This document shows positions 52,490 to 62,962 of a stretch of 64,000 nucleotides of DNA, in pieces. The stretch is from Eutreptiella sp. 'Long Island Sound 2002' (taxonomy: Eukaryota > Euglenozoa > Euglenophyceae > Eutreptiales > Eutreptiaceae), in contig OZ038378.1 in NCBI GenBank assembly GCA_964036045.1, forward strand, positions 38,007,228-38,071,227. Direction: 5' to 3'. The first letter of the stretch is position 1. Every line of letters starts with the position of its first letter. Under the pieces are notes generated by a model. The model ran no database searches. It was not told where the DNA came from and worked only from the letters and a program-made list of their open reading frames with translations. The position numbers and the translations under genes were made by a program.

Positions 52490-53110
52490 AGGGTTAAAGA
52501 AAGGATTGCTGGTACCAACTGCTACCTTACGTCAAGGGGCTGGCTTTGTCCATGTAGGGGTCCAGCCTTGGTACATGGCAAGGTCCCTTGACACACCTTG
52601 GAATACGCACCACTCCGCATAGCATTCCTCTGCCTGTACATGCAGTTATTGGTGTGGAAACCCGGAAGGTGAAAATGAGGATTGCTGGCACCGACAGCTA
52701 TGTGCCGCTACAGCTACAACAATAGACTCCCAAGTTGACAACCGTCAACCACCCAAGCTTGATGACACCTGGGTACACAGGCGGGGACACTTGATGACTC
52801 CCATGTAGGCTCACGTCAACACCCACATTGGACACCACTGCAGAGAACTTATCGGGGGAAAATGAGGATTGCTGGTACCCATTGCTATCTACCGCTACAC
52901 CATTGAATGCTTGTCCTACCGCCTTGTCTTTGGTATCACAACCAAGATATAGTGTAAGCAAGTTTTTTTGTTCTTTCTATCGCCTTTCAATGCCATGATA
53001 TTGCACATGCAAGCTTTTAAGCTCTTTTAACCGCCCTTTTTGTGGCACGATACAATACATGCAAGTTTATGAAACCCATAGCCGCCTTTCAATGCTCTCT
53101 CTTTCTTTCC
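52490..53110. repeat. Short dispersed repeats between R units
   Basis: GGATTGCTGGTACC/GGCACC followed by a CTAC...CTAC segment occurs at 52502, 52679 and 52866. GCAAG(C)TTTTT...CGCC(T/C)TTC units occur at 52958, 53008 and 53066 at about 55-bp spacing. Confidence 0.65.
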
Positions 53111-53334
53111 TCCTCTCTCTCGCCCGCCCTCTTTCCGTGATGGGCAAGCCCTTGCACATGATGTGCTAGCTGATGTAAGGGGGCATGGGGCCTTTGGCAC
53201 TAGCCCGCGACCTACAGATGGGGGTCTAGGCGCCCATCGAGGCACATCAAGCAACGGCAACGCGCCGCACCCCGCGCCCTCAGGGCCTTAAGGCCTTGCA
53301 AGGCCCGCCGGGTTTGCTGGCTCCCTCGGCCACC

Positions 53335-53740
53335 AACACAAGGGGGGCGCCCTCACCGTCAAACCACCGTAGATATGTATTTTCGGGTGTTTATGAGTTA
53401 TGTTTTACCTTGATTCTGGCTTCGCTCCGAGGCTAGTGACCATGGGAGGGCCGGTTAGAGGGCAAGTTGAGATATGTGCCCGTGGGGTGGGGCCAAATAG
53501 CCATGCATGCCACCCCCGAAGTCATGAATTTGCCGGTTGGGGCTTTGTTAAGGTGATTTCATGAGCAGGCTCCCCAACTCTTTTTGGTCTCTTTATAGTG
53601 TGAGGCTCTATGCTGCTTCTGGAATCCCTAGACCTGCACATATACACTGATGCTGAGGCCCTGCTACCACTGCTGCAACGGCGATGCCGCGTCCTTGATT
53701 TGGCGGATGGCACATACCCCATTTCCGTGAAAACTCAGTC
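53335..53740. repeat. Duplicated unit R2 (3' half of R1)
   Basis: Direct copy of 51975-52375 at roughly 85% identity by eye, from AAGGGGGGCGCCCTCACCGT to CCATTTCCGTGAAAACTCAG. Confidence 0.85.
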
Positions 53741-53768
53741 TCCTTCTCACGACTCGAGGAAACATTAG
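53610..53768 (+). CDS. Paralogous small ORF in R2
   Basis: ATG 53610 to TAG 53766, 52 codons: MLLLESLDLHIYTDAEALLP through LADGTYPISVKTQ. Paralogue of 52250-52468; after codon 42 it runs into the next repeat unit and ends early. Confidence 0.3.
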   Translation: MLLLESLDLHIYTDAEALLPLLQRRCRVLDLADGTYPISVKTQSPSHDSRKH

Positions 53769-54860
53769 CAACATATCCTAGATCAGAAGGAATTGTAAAA
53801 TGGAGCGCGGTTGGTTATAGGCAGTTTTGGCGATGACCTCTGAGGCCGGGCTGGGGGGGGGGGGGGGGTGGTGCATTGTCCTTCCCATTGGTGATACAAC
53901 AACCGATGGACTGCTTGGCAGCAATTGTGGATGCGAAGGAAATACAACAATGCTCCCTCATTTAATCACACTGAGTTGGTCTGTGGCACTGATTTACTAA
54001 GCTAAGCTAAGAGAACTAACCTGAGCTTGATGTTTGTATTCCAGTGGAACGGTTTGAAACATGGCCATTGTCCATGAAGGGAGTTGGCGTTGGGGGCAAC
54101 ACAAGTTTGTACTACACATTCTCACTTGTAATGAAAGCAAAATGGAAGTGGAAACTGATGAAGCGCAAATGCACATGTAGAACGATAGAGGAATTACCAT
54201 CCCAATTATTGCCGGGATAGAGCAACTGCAAAGGTTTCAGGCCTTCAATGAAATCATGTAGCCATTACTGCAAGTCCTCGGGAGCATTTACAGGCGTGCA
54301 ATTCACCTTTGCCAAAGTGCACCTAGGTTGACTATTGAAGGTGTTGACCGACCAATTGCTTAGGCGCTTGCTGGGGGGGGGGGGGGGGGCTCCAGTCTGC
54401 CTCTCACAACCAGCGGAATTATTGGCACAATATCTTGGATGAGAAGCAATTACAAAATGGAACGGATTAGGTTTGAAGCAGTTTTCGCACTCACCTGTGA
54501 CTGGGGGGGGGGGGGGTTCATTTTGCTTTTCATTGGTGATGGAACAACAGATGGACTCCTTGGAACCAATTTTGGATACGAAGGAAACACAACAACGGTT
54601 CTTCAGGTATTCAAACCGAGGTGGTCTGTGGTAGCGATTCACTTAGCTTGAGGTTTGATTGCAGCGGGACTATACGAATAATTGCCATTGTCCATGAAGG
54701 GAGTTGGCGCTTGGGGCGATAAAAGTCTGTACTGCACATTCTCACTTGTAATTATAGTGAAATCGAAGTGGAAAGTGACGAAGCCCAAATTGCACATGCA
54801 GAGCGGCAAGGGAATTAGCATCCTAATCATTGCACAAACAGACCAACTTCAAAGGTTCTA
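53745..54860. repeat. Duplicated units R3 and R4
   Basis: R3 (53745-54250) lacks the first part of R1. R4 (54255-54860) restarts with TGTAGCCATTACTGCAAGTC. Both share the G runs, CCATTGTCCATGAAGGGAGTTG and CATTCTCACTTGTAAT. More diverged relatives seem to continue at 54900-55080 and 55800-56010 (ATGATCTTCCCATGAAAGG and ATGATCGTCACATGAAAGA). Confidence 0.8.
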
Positions 54861-55261
54861 GTTGTCATACGCCAATAAGAAGGAGCCCCCATTATGCGAG
54901 TGAGAACTGTCATGGATGATCTTCCCATGAAAGGTTGAAGTTGCCGCCGATAAGAAAGCACAACAACTTGGAATCGCAGCCAAGTATTCACCATGGTGGC
55001 CCATTGTGGAGGTCAGCTGTTATGTATTAATGAATAGATCACCCGTGTGAATCGACGAATCCCAAATGCCAAGATGGAACAACAGAGAAGTCACCTCTTA
55101 TGATATGCCAGTTGGTGGTCCCTTGGGGCGGTCCTCAAGGGCGGTCCTTAACACAAGAAAAATCTGGTCCCTGAAGGACCACCTTGACTCTATTCCACTC
55201 TCAATATCATATGAGCCATTGTGGAACAGCAGCTTCAACTTACTATAATATGCAGCTCGAG

Positions 55262-55560
55262 CTTGTGCTTTTGGTCTCTTCGTGACCGCTAACCGCCAAT
55301 TGCCACCAACCGCCAACCGCTAACCGCCGCCAACCGCCAACCGCGACCAACCGCCAACCGCCAACAGCCACCAATCGGCAACCGCCACCAACCGCCAACT
55401 ACCAACCGCCAACCGCGATGAACCGCCAACCGTCAATCGTTGACAACCGCCACCAACCACCCATCACCAACTGCCAACTACCGCCAACCACCGCCAACCG
55501 CCGCCAACCACCAACCGCCAACCGCCAACCAGCAATCTTCACTAGCCGCCGACCGTCAAT
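55262..55560. repeat. (AACCGCC)n minisatellite
   Basis: About 35 imperfect AACCGCC or CACCAACCGCC words with drift to AACCGTC and AACTACC. Both strands are open, giving Thr/Ala/Asn/Pro or Gly/Trp/Arg/Leu/Val repeats that I take as artefacts. Confidence 0.95.
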
Positions 55561-56703
55561 TGCCATCAACCATGGTTGAACGTATGAGCTGTACACGGTC
55601 GTTTTGGAAAAACGATGTACCGGAACAATTTCTTTTTTGTTCCTTCTAGGTTCGCCCTGAATAGAGTTGACGCTGCCAGAACAACCGTCGTGGTGCTGAT
55701 TCGCATAATGTCGCAGCTTGAAGTTGCAGCCCGTGCTTCCCATTGACCTGGCCGGTTGAGCAAATCCAGCCATGATACAGCAGTAAGGACATTTACCAAC
55801 AACTTTTGACAAGATGATCGTCACATGAAAGAATGAAGTTCATGCTACCAGCAAAGCCAAACAACTTGACATCGCAGTCAATTGTTCACGTGGCTGATTG
55901 TGAAGATCAATTGTCCTCCATCAATAAACAAAGCACCCACGTGAAATGACGAATCCAAAATGCTGAAACGGAACGATGAAGAAGACATCACTCATGATAT
56001 TGCACGCAGAGACCAAAAGCAAAACTCCAGTAAATTGAAGCCGCTGGTTTCAATGAACATACGAAACTGAGATGATGTTGATGGTTGAATGGAGTTGACG
56101 CTGACACAAAAGCATTGTGCTGCCAATTCCTAGAGGATCACATTTTGAAGTTGCAGCCCGTGTTTCCAACTTAGAAGGCCAGCTTAGAAGATCTAGCTGT
56201 CGTACACTAGTAACTAGTAAGATAGAGTCTCTGTTGTACCAGGTAAGCTCGACGAGACCCGATAGCTCAAGTAGATCGTACAAAAAATGCTGACATAAGC
56301 CGATAGTGGAGATGCCGCATCGTGTCTTCCACGAAGTGATCATTTGCAGAATGTTCCTCATCATACGCCAATAACATGAGTCCTCTGTTGCGTAGCGAAG
56401 ACTGATTTTAGGGAAGATGATGTTGCCGCCATGAAGATTGAATTTACAGCAAAATTAAAGCCTACATTGCACTAGCAAGTAGTGACATAGCGTCTGCAAC
56501 TGATAAAAACTTCTGATTCGCCATAATGCCCAGATTGTCCACATAGATGACGCCGCATTGGTATAGTGCTAGGGATCTCCTCTTCCCTATGACATGAAAG
56601 ATCTTGAATAAAGAAGGGAATGAATGCACAACTGGGAGGGGGCCCATCACCAGGGAATACCGTCTTGGGACTGTAACTGTGAGCCCTACCTTCCACCTGA
56701 TGG
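55561..56703. other. Old duplicated DNA, no supported gene
   Basis: Recognisable relatives of the R units (GAAGTTGCAGCCCGTG at 55721 and 56148) but strongly diverged. No protein-like frame. Confidence 0.45.
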
Positions 56704-56766
56704 TGGGTCTAGTGTTTCATGACCAGTTTCATTCATTTCCTCCGTGTCGTGTCCCCTCTTTCACAG

Positions 56767-57376
56767 GCGACTCGGCCCACCTATTACGGACTTTGTCGAA
56801 GTCTTGTAAGTTGGCACTCCGTGCGGCACGTGACCCCGGAGCATTGGTCGCCCGCATGCACACCAGGGGGGGGGTCTAACCGACAGCAGGATTCACCTCA
56901 CCTGCCCCCTGTCCTGCTGGCGCCCCTATTTGAGAGCGCAATGTCTACCCCGCGAAGGGACAGCACTCAGAGTGCGTCTGATGAGGACGTGCAACAGTAT
57001 GCCGTCCGGTGTTCTACCCCCCCCCGATCTGCCCCCCACCCTGCTGGCTCCACTTTTTGAGAGCGTGATGTCTGCCTCGCGAGCGGGCAGCACTCATCGT
57101 GAGTGCGATGAGGACATGGGTCAGTATGAAGTCCAGTACTCTACCCCACCCTCCGTGGGGGAGTGGCCCCCTAACCCCTTTACCTTTCCCTCTCTTCGCG
57201 GAGCACAGCGTCTCTGCTCGGAATTGCCTGGCATGGCCCGACAGTGCCAGGGATGGGTTCGTGACCCCCATGCACGACACTCCACCATGCTGTACAGCAT
57301 GCAGGAAGGTGCTCTGTCTTCCAACAGCGCGCAGGGGCTCATGAAGCATGGACGGGCCTCACGTGAGGCAACCTAA
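56767..57376 (+). CDS. Hypothetical protein with 42-residue tandem repeat; frame changes at G/C runs
   Basis: After GTCCCCTCTTTCACAG (acceptor-like) the frame reads DSAHLLRTLSKSCKLALRAA to a run of nine G at 56868. The next frame reads PPVLLAPLFESAMSTPRRDS and SASDEDVQQYAVRCSTPP to a run of nine C at 57007. The third frame repeats PPTLLAPLFESVMSASRAGS and CDEDMGQYEVQYSTPP, then WPPNPFTFPSLRGAQRLC and a tail to TAA 57374. Both frame switches sit on homopolymers, so the repaired length would be near 200 residues. A GTAAGT donor-like site at 56806 leaves open that part is intronic. Unknown family. Confidence 0.45.
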
Positions 57377-57488
57377 AGGACGGAGGGGGGAGCCTCTCGT
57401 CATACAGGGCGGCAGCTCTCCAGAAACCCGCGCGACTTGCCCCTTGGGTGAGTCTGGGGGCTGGAATGGGTAGAAGCCCCATGGACTA

Positions 57489-57950
57489 TTGCTCCTTAAT
57501 ATGATTTCCTTCCTTTGTCGAAGTCTTGTAATCATTGGATGTCTCGAACCCGTCTCTCCTGAGGGTACTACGCGGCCACCTCACCATGCCCCCCCCCCCC
57601 CGCGACCCACACCGTGCATAGCGGTGCTGGCATGGTACACGAAGATGCCCCCACAAGCGTACGTCCGAATCCCACGGACTCTGTCCTCCGCAATGTTAGA
57701 TGATCTACTGCGGTGATGACGGCAGTAGCACTCCCTTTTGCTACGTGCTAGAGTGTGGACCACCTCCGCAGACTGGCACTACCAGCGGCAGAACCGAAAG
57801 GTTGAGGTCTTTTCTGTGATGAGCCAGTTGTTGGCATCCGAGCGCGCCGCCCACCGGGTGGAGTGCCCGCTGCCTAAACGGCAGTGTTCCACGAGTCCTG
57901 ACATCCTAGGCCAATGCCCGCCACCGGACATGGCCGCGGCAAAGCGATAA
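57489..57950 (+). CDS. Hypothetical gene, two exon-like parts
   Basis: Part 1 (57560-57716) reads TPCIAVLAWYTKMPPQAYVR and SSAMLDDLLR before TGA 57714, where GGTGATG could be a donor. GTGGACCACCTCCGCAG then precedes part 2 (57769-57950): DWHYQRQNRKVEVFSVMSQL, LASERAAHRVECPLPKRQCS, ending TAA 57948. Both parts share a frame, separated by TGA and TAG over 50 bases. The PLPKRQ patch may be a nuclear signal. A 19-bp word, CTTTGTCGAAGTCTTGTAA, is shared with 56791. Confidence 0.35.
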
Positions 57951-58755
57951 AAGCTTCCCACCCTTGGAGACCTGGTGGGAATGGCGCACACGTGATCTAG
58001 CATGTCCTTTGTCGACCCTTATTTCTTACGCATCATAGGCGTGGCATATGGTGTGGCGGTTTTGCCTACCGCATCAGAGAGCCCTCTTGTATACGCGTGT
58101 GAACTCTGGGTCTGTGCCATGTTCCCCGCGTTGTAGGGTTCCACTGCATCATATGCTAGAGTCGCCTACTTCCGCAAGCACAGCCTTGAGTACTCTTTGA
58201 ACTTTTGGAGCCAGTCAAAAAAAAAAAGAATCTGTCTGTCGTGACGGTAAGATGTTTTAATGTATGGGGAGACTGTGGTAGATTGGATCACGGAGCACAT
58301 TGATTTATCTAGACCTCAGGGCGTACCAATGCGAAGCATGCATTAGTCAGCACTAGTTTGTCACACCATGAGCATGTTCCTTCAGTGCTTGGGCAATGTA
58401 CTTTTCCTTTTTACCTTCTTAGGGCTAGCAATATGCGCACATCAAATAGTCAACGATTGTTGAATAGGGAAGAGGGGTTGCCATGTTCCCACGGTTGTTA
58501 TAGCCCTGTCCCCAAAAGGTGATGCTGGTTCTCTAGGCCGTCACCGCCCAGCTTAGGATTCCACGCAACCACTTACACCTAGCCTGCCACGTACAAATGA
58601 GGAGGCTTTGTCCAGGCAAGTGTAGTGGGCAAACCCAACCTTCACGTGAGAACTCGATTATTGTGTCCCATCCGAGGCTGCGGCAAAGGACTATAGGTCT
58701 GAATCCTTCCAAGTCAATTTGTCGTCCTTGCCTTTCACTGCTGGATAACCAATCA
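57951..58755. other. Spacer, possible minus-strand exon
   Basis: Minus-strand 58533-58790 reads DWLSSSERQGRQIDLEGFRP and WDTIIEFSREGWVCPLHLPG, moderately protein-like, and could continue the minus-strand gene at 58756-59429 in another frame. The rest has no supported gene; an A run lies at 58218. Confidence 0.3.
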
Positions 58756-59429
58756 CTATAATTTTCCACATCTGATGCTCCAGGAGCCATGATAAGTCTT
58801 TACATAGCCTAACCAGGAGTGCCGGAGCGATATCATAAAGGGGGGAAGGGGGGAAGGGGGGAGCATCGCCCTCTTAGATGTGCTACGATGCCGCATGACA
58901 TACTGAGCCCGATATGGTTTCTCATACCGGAGTGAATTTGTGTTGTATTCCACCTTGTTGTGAGCCAACTTAACCTGTAGTGCTTCCATCTCCTCAGGGA
59001 CTATGTGTTGGAGTAGCATGATTCCCGGCGGGATTCCCTCAAGTGGCGGTGGCAGTGGTCGCTTCACAATAAGGGAGAAGAGTATTCTTGGTTGTGCACG
59101 TGTTCGTGGCCAAGGGGCTATAGGCGTTGGGGGAGCAGTTGGTAGTGGTCTCGGTGGGACTGGTGGCGGCGACATTGGTGGGTCATAAGGCGTTGGAGAA
59201 GATGGAGGTGGTTGTGTTGTTGATGGTACAAATGCAGCACACGATCATGATGTTCAGTAAGACCGTTCACGCGTTCCATGGGTGTCAAATGGGGTGAAGG
59301 GTTTGCTTTGATTTGGTCAATCTCGGCTTTTAGGTCTACCGGTTGCTTTTTCTGGCGCCGTTCCCGATCCGTGTGCATTTTTGTTAAGTGTGCACTTTTT
59401 GCTGCCGTTTTTTTCGCCCGTGACATCAT
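58756..59429 (-). CDS. Hypothetical basic/Pro-rich protein
   Basis: Minus strand from ATG 59429 (context GAACCATGATG): MSRAKKTAAKSAHLTKMHTD, RERRQKKQPVDLKAEIDQIK, HLTPMERVNGLTEHHDRVLH. Near 59190 the frame changes to a Pro-rich linker, then GIMLLQHIVPEEMEALQVKL and NSLRYEKPYRAQYVMRH, to TAG 58756. About 220 residues: a basic N-terminus (nuclear or nucleic-acid binding), a flexible linker and a helical C-terminus. One of the better minus-strand genes. No family recognised. Confidence 0.45.
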
Positions 59430-59749
59430 GGTTCTATGTTAAGGAATGTATGGGAGGCAAGCAAAGGTGGGAAGGACCGAGTTCGAGACACCTCCAAAGA
59501 TGGTACAGATGATTTAGTCAATGCCCTATGAGTCGGCTCGCACGGCAACATGCCAGCAATCACTTCAAATATGTGGTACACCGGGCAGTTTGTACCGGGA
59601 ACCCCCGCCCCCCGAAACGGGCCTCCCGGGGACCGCCCATGGAGGTATAGGGGGGCCAAACCAACTTGAGGGGTTCGGGGGATGAAAACTAAGGGGGGGG
59701 GGGCGTCCCTGGGTTTAGAGTAAAACAACGTAGGGGCGGTTTTTCCAAA

Positions 59750-59885
59750 ACCCGAGAACCCCTTCTCAATCACCTTCTCGGGACTTCTCGCCTTGCCGCC
59801 TTGATCACAAAGGGGTTCTCAAAATGACTTCTCGGTGAGGTTCATGATCAGAAAGGGGTTCCCAAAATGACTTCTCGGGGGGTTT
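59750..59885. repeat. GGGGTTCTCAAAATGACTTCTCGG repeat, 2-3 copies
   Basis: AAAGGGGTTCTCAAAATGAC at 59809 and AAAGGGGTTCCCAAAATGAC at 59851, each followed by TTCTCGG and linked by ATGATCAGA or TTGATCACA. A partial copy lies at 59760. Relatives are at 62120-62215 and 63955-64000. Confidence 0.85.
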
Positions 59886-59958
59886 TGTGATTTGGTGTGT
59901 GTGTCCATCGCTTGTCCATTTTGGTCTCTTTTGCATCTTTGGTCCATTAGTTACCGCC

Positions 59959-61651
59959 ATGCCCGTGCCCCCCATCACTGGTCGTTGGTTGCGTGGAGCC
60001 CATGATCGCCTGGGCTCCCGTCTTATCGCCGCTGCCCCTACCGAAGTGGAGGAGACCATCCGTATCGATGGGCTACCCGCGAGGGTCAAGTTCAATGCGG
60101 GGACTACGTTGAGTATTATCCAGGCGCCGCGGAGTGTTCTTGGAGAGATGGAGCCAATGCTCGTCAGTTACCCGGTTCACACCACCTTCATGCTCAATCC
60201 TACACTTCGGGCCGTTTTGATCCACCTCTACAGTGCGGAAGTTACCAACCTTCTTGCGGGGATCTTGCCTCACGTTCCAAAGCCGAAGGACAAGGCCAAG
60301 GGAAAGGAACCCAACGGTCGGGCCGAGGAGAATGTGGTTTATTGGATTGCAGAGGATGTGGACGATTGTGTGGTTTTCGCAAGCACCAAGCCGAGCCCCT
60401 CGGAGATTACACGTCGTGCCTTTGGAAGTGCCCCACGTGGTCACAAGGAGCGTGTATTGCCGGCCTCCAAGATGGACACCTTTCCGGTTCAGAGTTTGGC
60501 AACCGATCCCGGAATAGCCTTTGCGGATCCGGTGGAGGGCATTACCACCCCATTTCATATGGCGGGGAAAATTGTGGCACTACCGAGGCAATGTCCGTTG
60601 CCATGGGTCTGGGGTGGGAGACGCACCCACGGTTGGTGCATTGCGCTCCTAGTTCACCTTGAAAGAAGACCCAGGCAAATTTGATGGGACGGCACATTTG
60701 TTGTGGAAAGCAGTGGTGCTCATGGAAATGCTTGATAAGGTTGTGGAAGCCCTTGAAACTCAACCATGCGACACTTGGGATCCTGTATTCAATGACTTTC
60801 CCGGGCTGCAGCGCGGTCTGGACTCGGGCAATAGAAGGATGTTTGCCCACCGACTCCCGCATGTTGACGCAGAAGGATCGGGTGTTGGATACCATGAATA
60901 TTCGGCCCTCATGTGATTCACAAACTTCGTGCTCGGCTTGTTCAACAACACATGGAGTGGGGACCACAAGGCGTACCAAGCGGCCGCAATAGGTGCGAAG
61001 GGGCGTGAAATGCAATCCTACCATCGCAGCATGATCAAGGTTCCCGATGGGAAGAGGGTGGTTTCCCTCTTTGCGGCCCTAGACGAGGACTTGTATTCCG
61101 TTGATGGCACCAACACCGTCTTCTGGCGACATAGCCGTGAGGGTTTGCCCCGTCCATGGGACCCTACTCCCATTCCGCTGCGACGCGGTGACTTGTTCAT
61201 CTTGTACAGCGACTTAGTCCATGCGGGCGCGGGCGGCTGTACACCTCTTTCCAAGCCGGAGTCATGGTGGAGACGAGTGCTTTCCTTGGGCATCGCCACT
61301 ATTCCCGTCACGTACTTGTACACGGTCGGAGTTCGCGTTCCGTTTTCTCGTTTGGAGCAAAGCCACGACGTTGATGTGTCAGAGCGCTGTACTATCTTAG
61401 GTCGTCGGAAGAAAGCCACGAAAGATTGCTTCACTTGTGGGGTTCCGAGGCTCTGTGCCACTCACGAGGAGGAGCTGTGCCCGGCGTGCTTGCCGATTAG
61501 TGTTGGTAGTAAGGCGAGTGCGGCGGCTAGTGCTCCTCAGGCGCTGGGGTTTCCAGTCGGGGTCACTTGTTTGCTTCCCGTCCTTACCCAGTCTACACGT
61601 TCCCTTGCACCCTCTGCCGGCACCCCCTCCCAACCCTGTTTGACGAGATGA
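59959..61651 (+). CDS. Oxygenase-like protein with zinc-ribbon-like tail; two frame changes and one TGA
   Basis: ATG 59959 (TTACCGCCATGC) opens an uninterrupted N-terminal part to about 60560: TEVEETIRIDGLPARVKFNA, MLNPTLRAVLIHLYSAEVTN, PKPKDKAKGKEPNGRAEENV. Two frame changes near 60560-60655 lead to FDGTAHLLWKAVVLMEMLDK. TGA at 60914 follows, and the same frame continues MIKVPDGKRVVSLFAALDED, TNTVFWRHSREG, then LRRGDLFILYSDLVHAGAGG. The last resembles the GD-x-x-(V/I)-x(5)-H strand of PhyH-type 2-oxoglutarate/Fe(II) oxygenases, with WWRRVLSL as candidate 2-oxoglutarate Arg; a clear HxD is not seen. A Cys cluster, CFTCGVPRLC...CPAC (61432-61490), could bind zinc. It ends TGA 61649. Confidence 0.5.
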
Positions 61652-61664
61652 TTATTGTAATGTC

Positions 61665-61893
61665 ATGTGGGATGAGCGCCCGCTCGGGTCATGGGCACAC
61701 GAGGCCGAGACATTGGAGTCAGCCAAGGACCAGAACATCACGGTGAGCAGGGTTCCTCCTGGGTACATCATGGCACTAAGGTGCCAGTTTGGTGGCTTCG
61801 GCATGGGCCGAGACGACGAGCGGGCCTCCATTGTGCGCTAGGACATGGGACATCCGCAGCAGCTAATGCTGGACTGCCCCGCATGGGGCTGAC
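61665..61893 (+). CDS. Short ORF with in-frame TAG
   Basis: ATG 61665 gives 58 codons, DERPLGSWAHEAETLESAKD, then VSRVPPGYIMALRCQFGGFG and DDERASIVR, to TAG 61839. The same frame then reads DMGHPQQLMLDCPAWG to TGA 61890. Composition does not change across the TAG. It sits just after the oxygenase-like gene on the same strand. Confidence 0.35.
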
Positions 61894-62119
61894 GTGTGGC
61901 TGGCTGACGGAGACATCGAAAGATGGAGCCTACTGGTGAAGATGCAGGCACGTATTAACTGTACTGGCCTGTTGTTCTAACATGTGCCTGACATGATATG
62001 CAGGAGGGTTTGGTGCCTGCAGAATGCTTCATTTTAGTGCTAAACATCGGTCTTGCATGTGGTCGGGTTGTCCGCGAGGAAGGTGCTTCGCGAAGGTGGT
62101 CCTGATCCGAATGTTGGCT

Positions 62120-62215
62120 GAAAAGTGCGTCCGGGAAGGGGTTGCTAATCAGAAAGCGGTTCCGGAAATGGGCTTCTCGGCAGGGTTCTTGATCAAGAAG
62201 GGGTTCTCAGTTTGG
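62120..62215. repeat. Diverged GGGGTT-ATCAGAAAG repeat
   Basis: GGGAAGGGGTTGCTAATCAGA, GGAAATGGGCTTCTCGGCAG and TGATCAAGAAGGGGTTCTCA belong to the family at 59750-59885. Confidence 0.8.
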
Positions 62216-62285
62216 GTTCCTGATGCGGTTCCTTATCACATCCTAGATCCCGTGCATTCCCTGTTACGCCGGTTTGCCCCTGTAG

Positions 62286-62520
62286 GTCGCTGTGGACGTC
62301 TGGCCGACACTGGTGGTGGATCGGCAAGCACTCATGGGCGATGGGCCTGCAGGAGAGGTTGCGCGAGAAAGGCAGCAAGTGCCCAGGATGCAGATCACAG
62401 GGGTTGGACAAGGCCCCGATGTGTGTTAGGCGATCCTGCCGAAGGCCTCAGTGAAGATCCAGGCTGTGTCAGAGTGCATCATAGGACTGGGGAACACGGA
62501 GTGTACAAGTAGTACGCACT
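62286..62520 (+). CDS. Exon-like frame with in-frame TAG
   Basis: After GTTTGCCCCTGTAG the frame reads VAVDVWPTLVVDRQALMGDG, ERQQVPRMQITGVGQGPDVC, TAG 62427, then AILPKASVKIQAVSECIIGL and GNTECTSS. A longer frame with ATG 62024 overlaps it but is Arg/Cys/Gly-rich and less convincing. It probably precedes the next gene as an upstream exon. Confidence 0.35.
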
Positions 62521-62529
62521 ACATATCAA

Positions 62530-62958
62530 ATGGCGGATGGAGGGCAAGCGCACCTTATGGAGCTCAGCTGTGTGGTGTCTGTGGTATACGAGAGCACCGA
62601 TGCCCCGAGGGCAGGTACTTGGCTCTTCACAACGTTTGTGTATGGCAAGTCTGGCAAGTATGAACACATTTCCTTTGAGGATGGGCGGCAGGTCCGCAAG
62701 GGGGCAAAGATTATCATCTCCCTGTCTTCAGTGGGTGATGCCGAGGTGTCCGCGTCGGCATTGCGACATGCACACGTCAAGGAGTTCGAGTATAAGCAGA
62801 AGCAGCTGTTGGGGTGTTTGGGCGGCCGCACGTATGTGAAGGTGGAGAATGAAGGGCACAATGAACCGCCGTGTGCAATGACGGGACCACGCAAACGGAG
62901 CAAACTTCAGTATGAGCAGAAGTTGGGCCTGGTTGGCCCTGGACTAGCGCACTGTTGA
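62530..62958 (+). CDS. Hypothetical 142-residue protein
   Basis: ATG 62530 to TGA 62956, uninterrupted. MELSCVVSVVYESTDAPRAG, WLFTTFVYGKSGKYEHISFE, RQVRKGAKIIISLSSVGDAE, then a basic helical part HAHVKEFEYKQKQLLGCLGG and PRKRSKLQYEQKLGLVGP. Strand-rich first half and basic second half suggest a small nucleic-acid- or chromatin-associated protein. No family recognised. Confidence 0.5.
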   Translation: MADGGQAHLMELSCVVSVVYESTDAPRAGTWLFTTFVYGKSGKYEHISFEDGRQVRKGAKIIISLSSVGDAEVSASALRHAHVKEFEYKQKQLLGCLGGRTYVKVENEGHNEPPCAMTGPRKRSKLQYEQKLGLVGPGLAHC

Positions 62959-62962
62959 TGAC

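Noticed and set aside
55399-55824. 141-codon Trp/Arg/Gly-rich minus-strand frame
   Set aside because: It reads through the (AACCGCC)n minisatellite and is repetitive in the same way on both strands.
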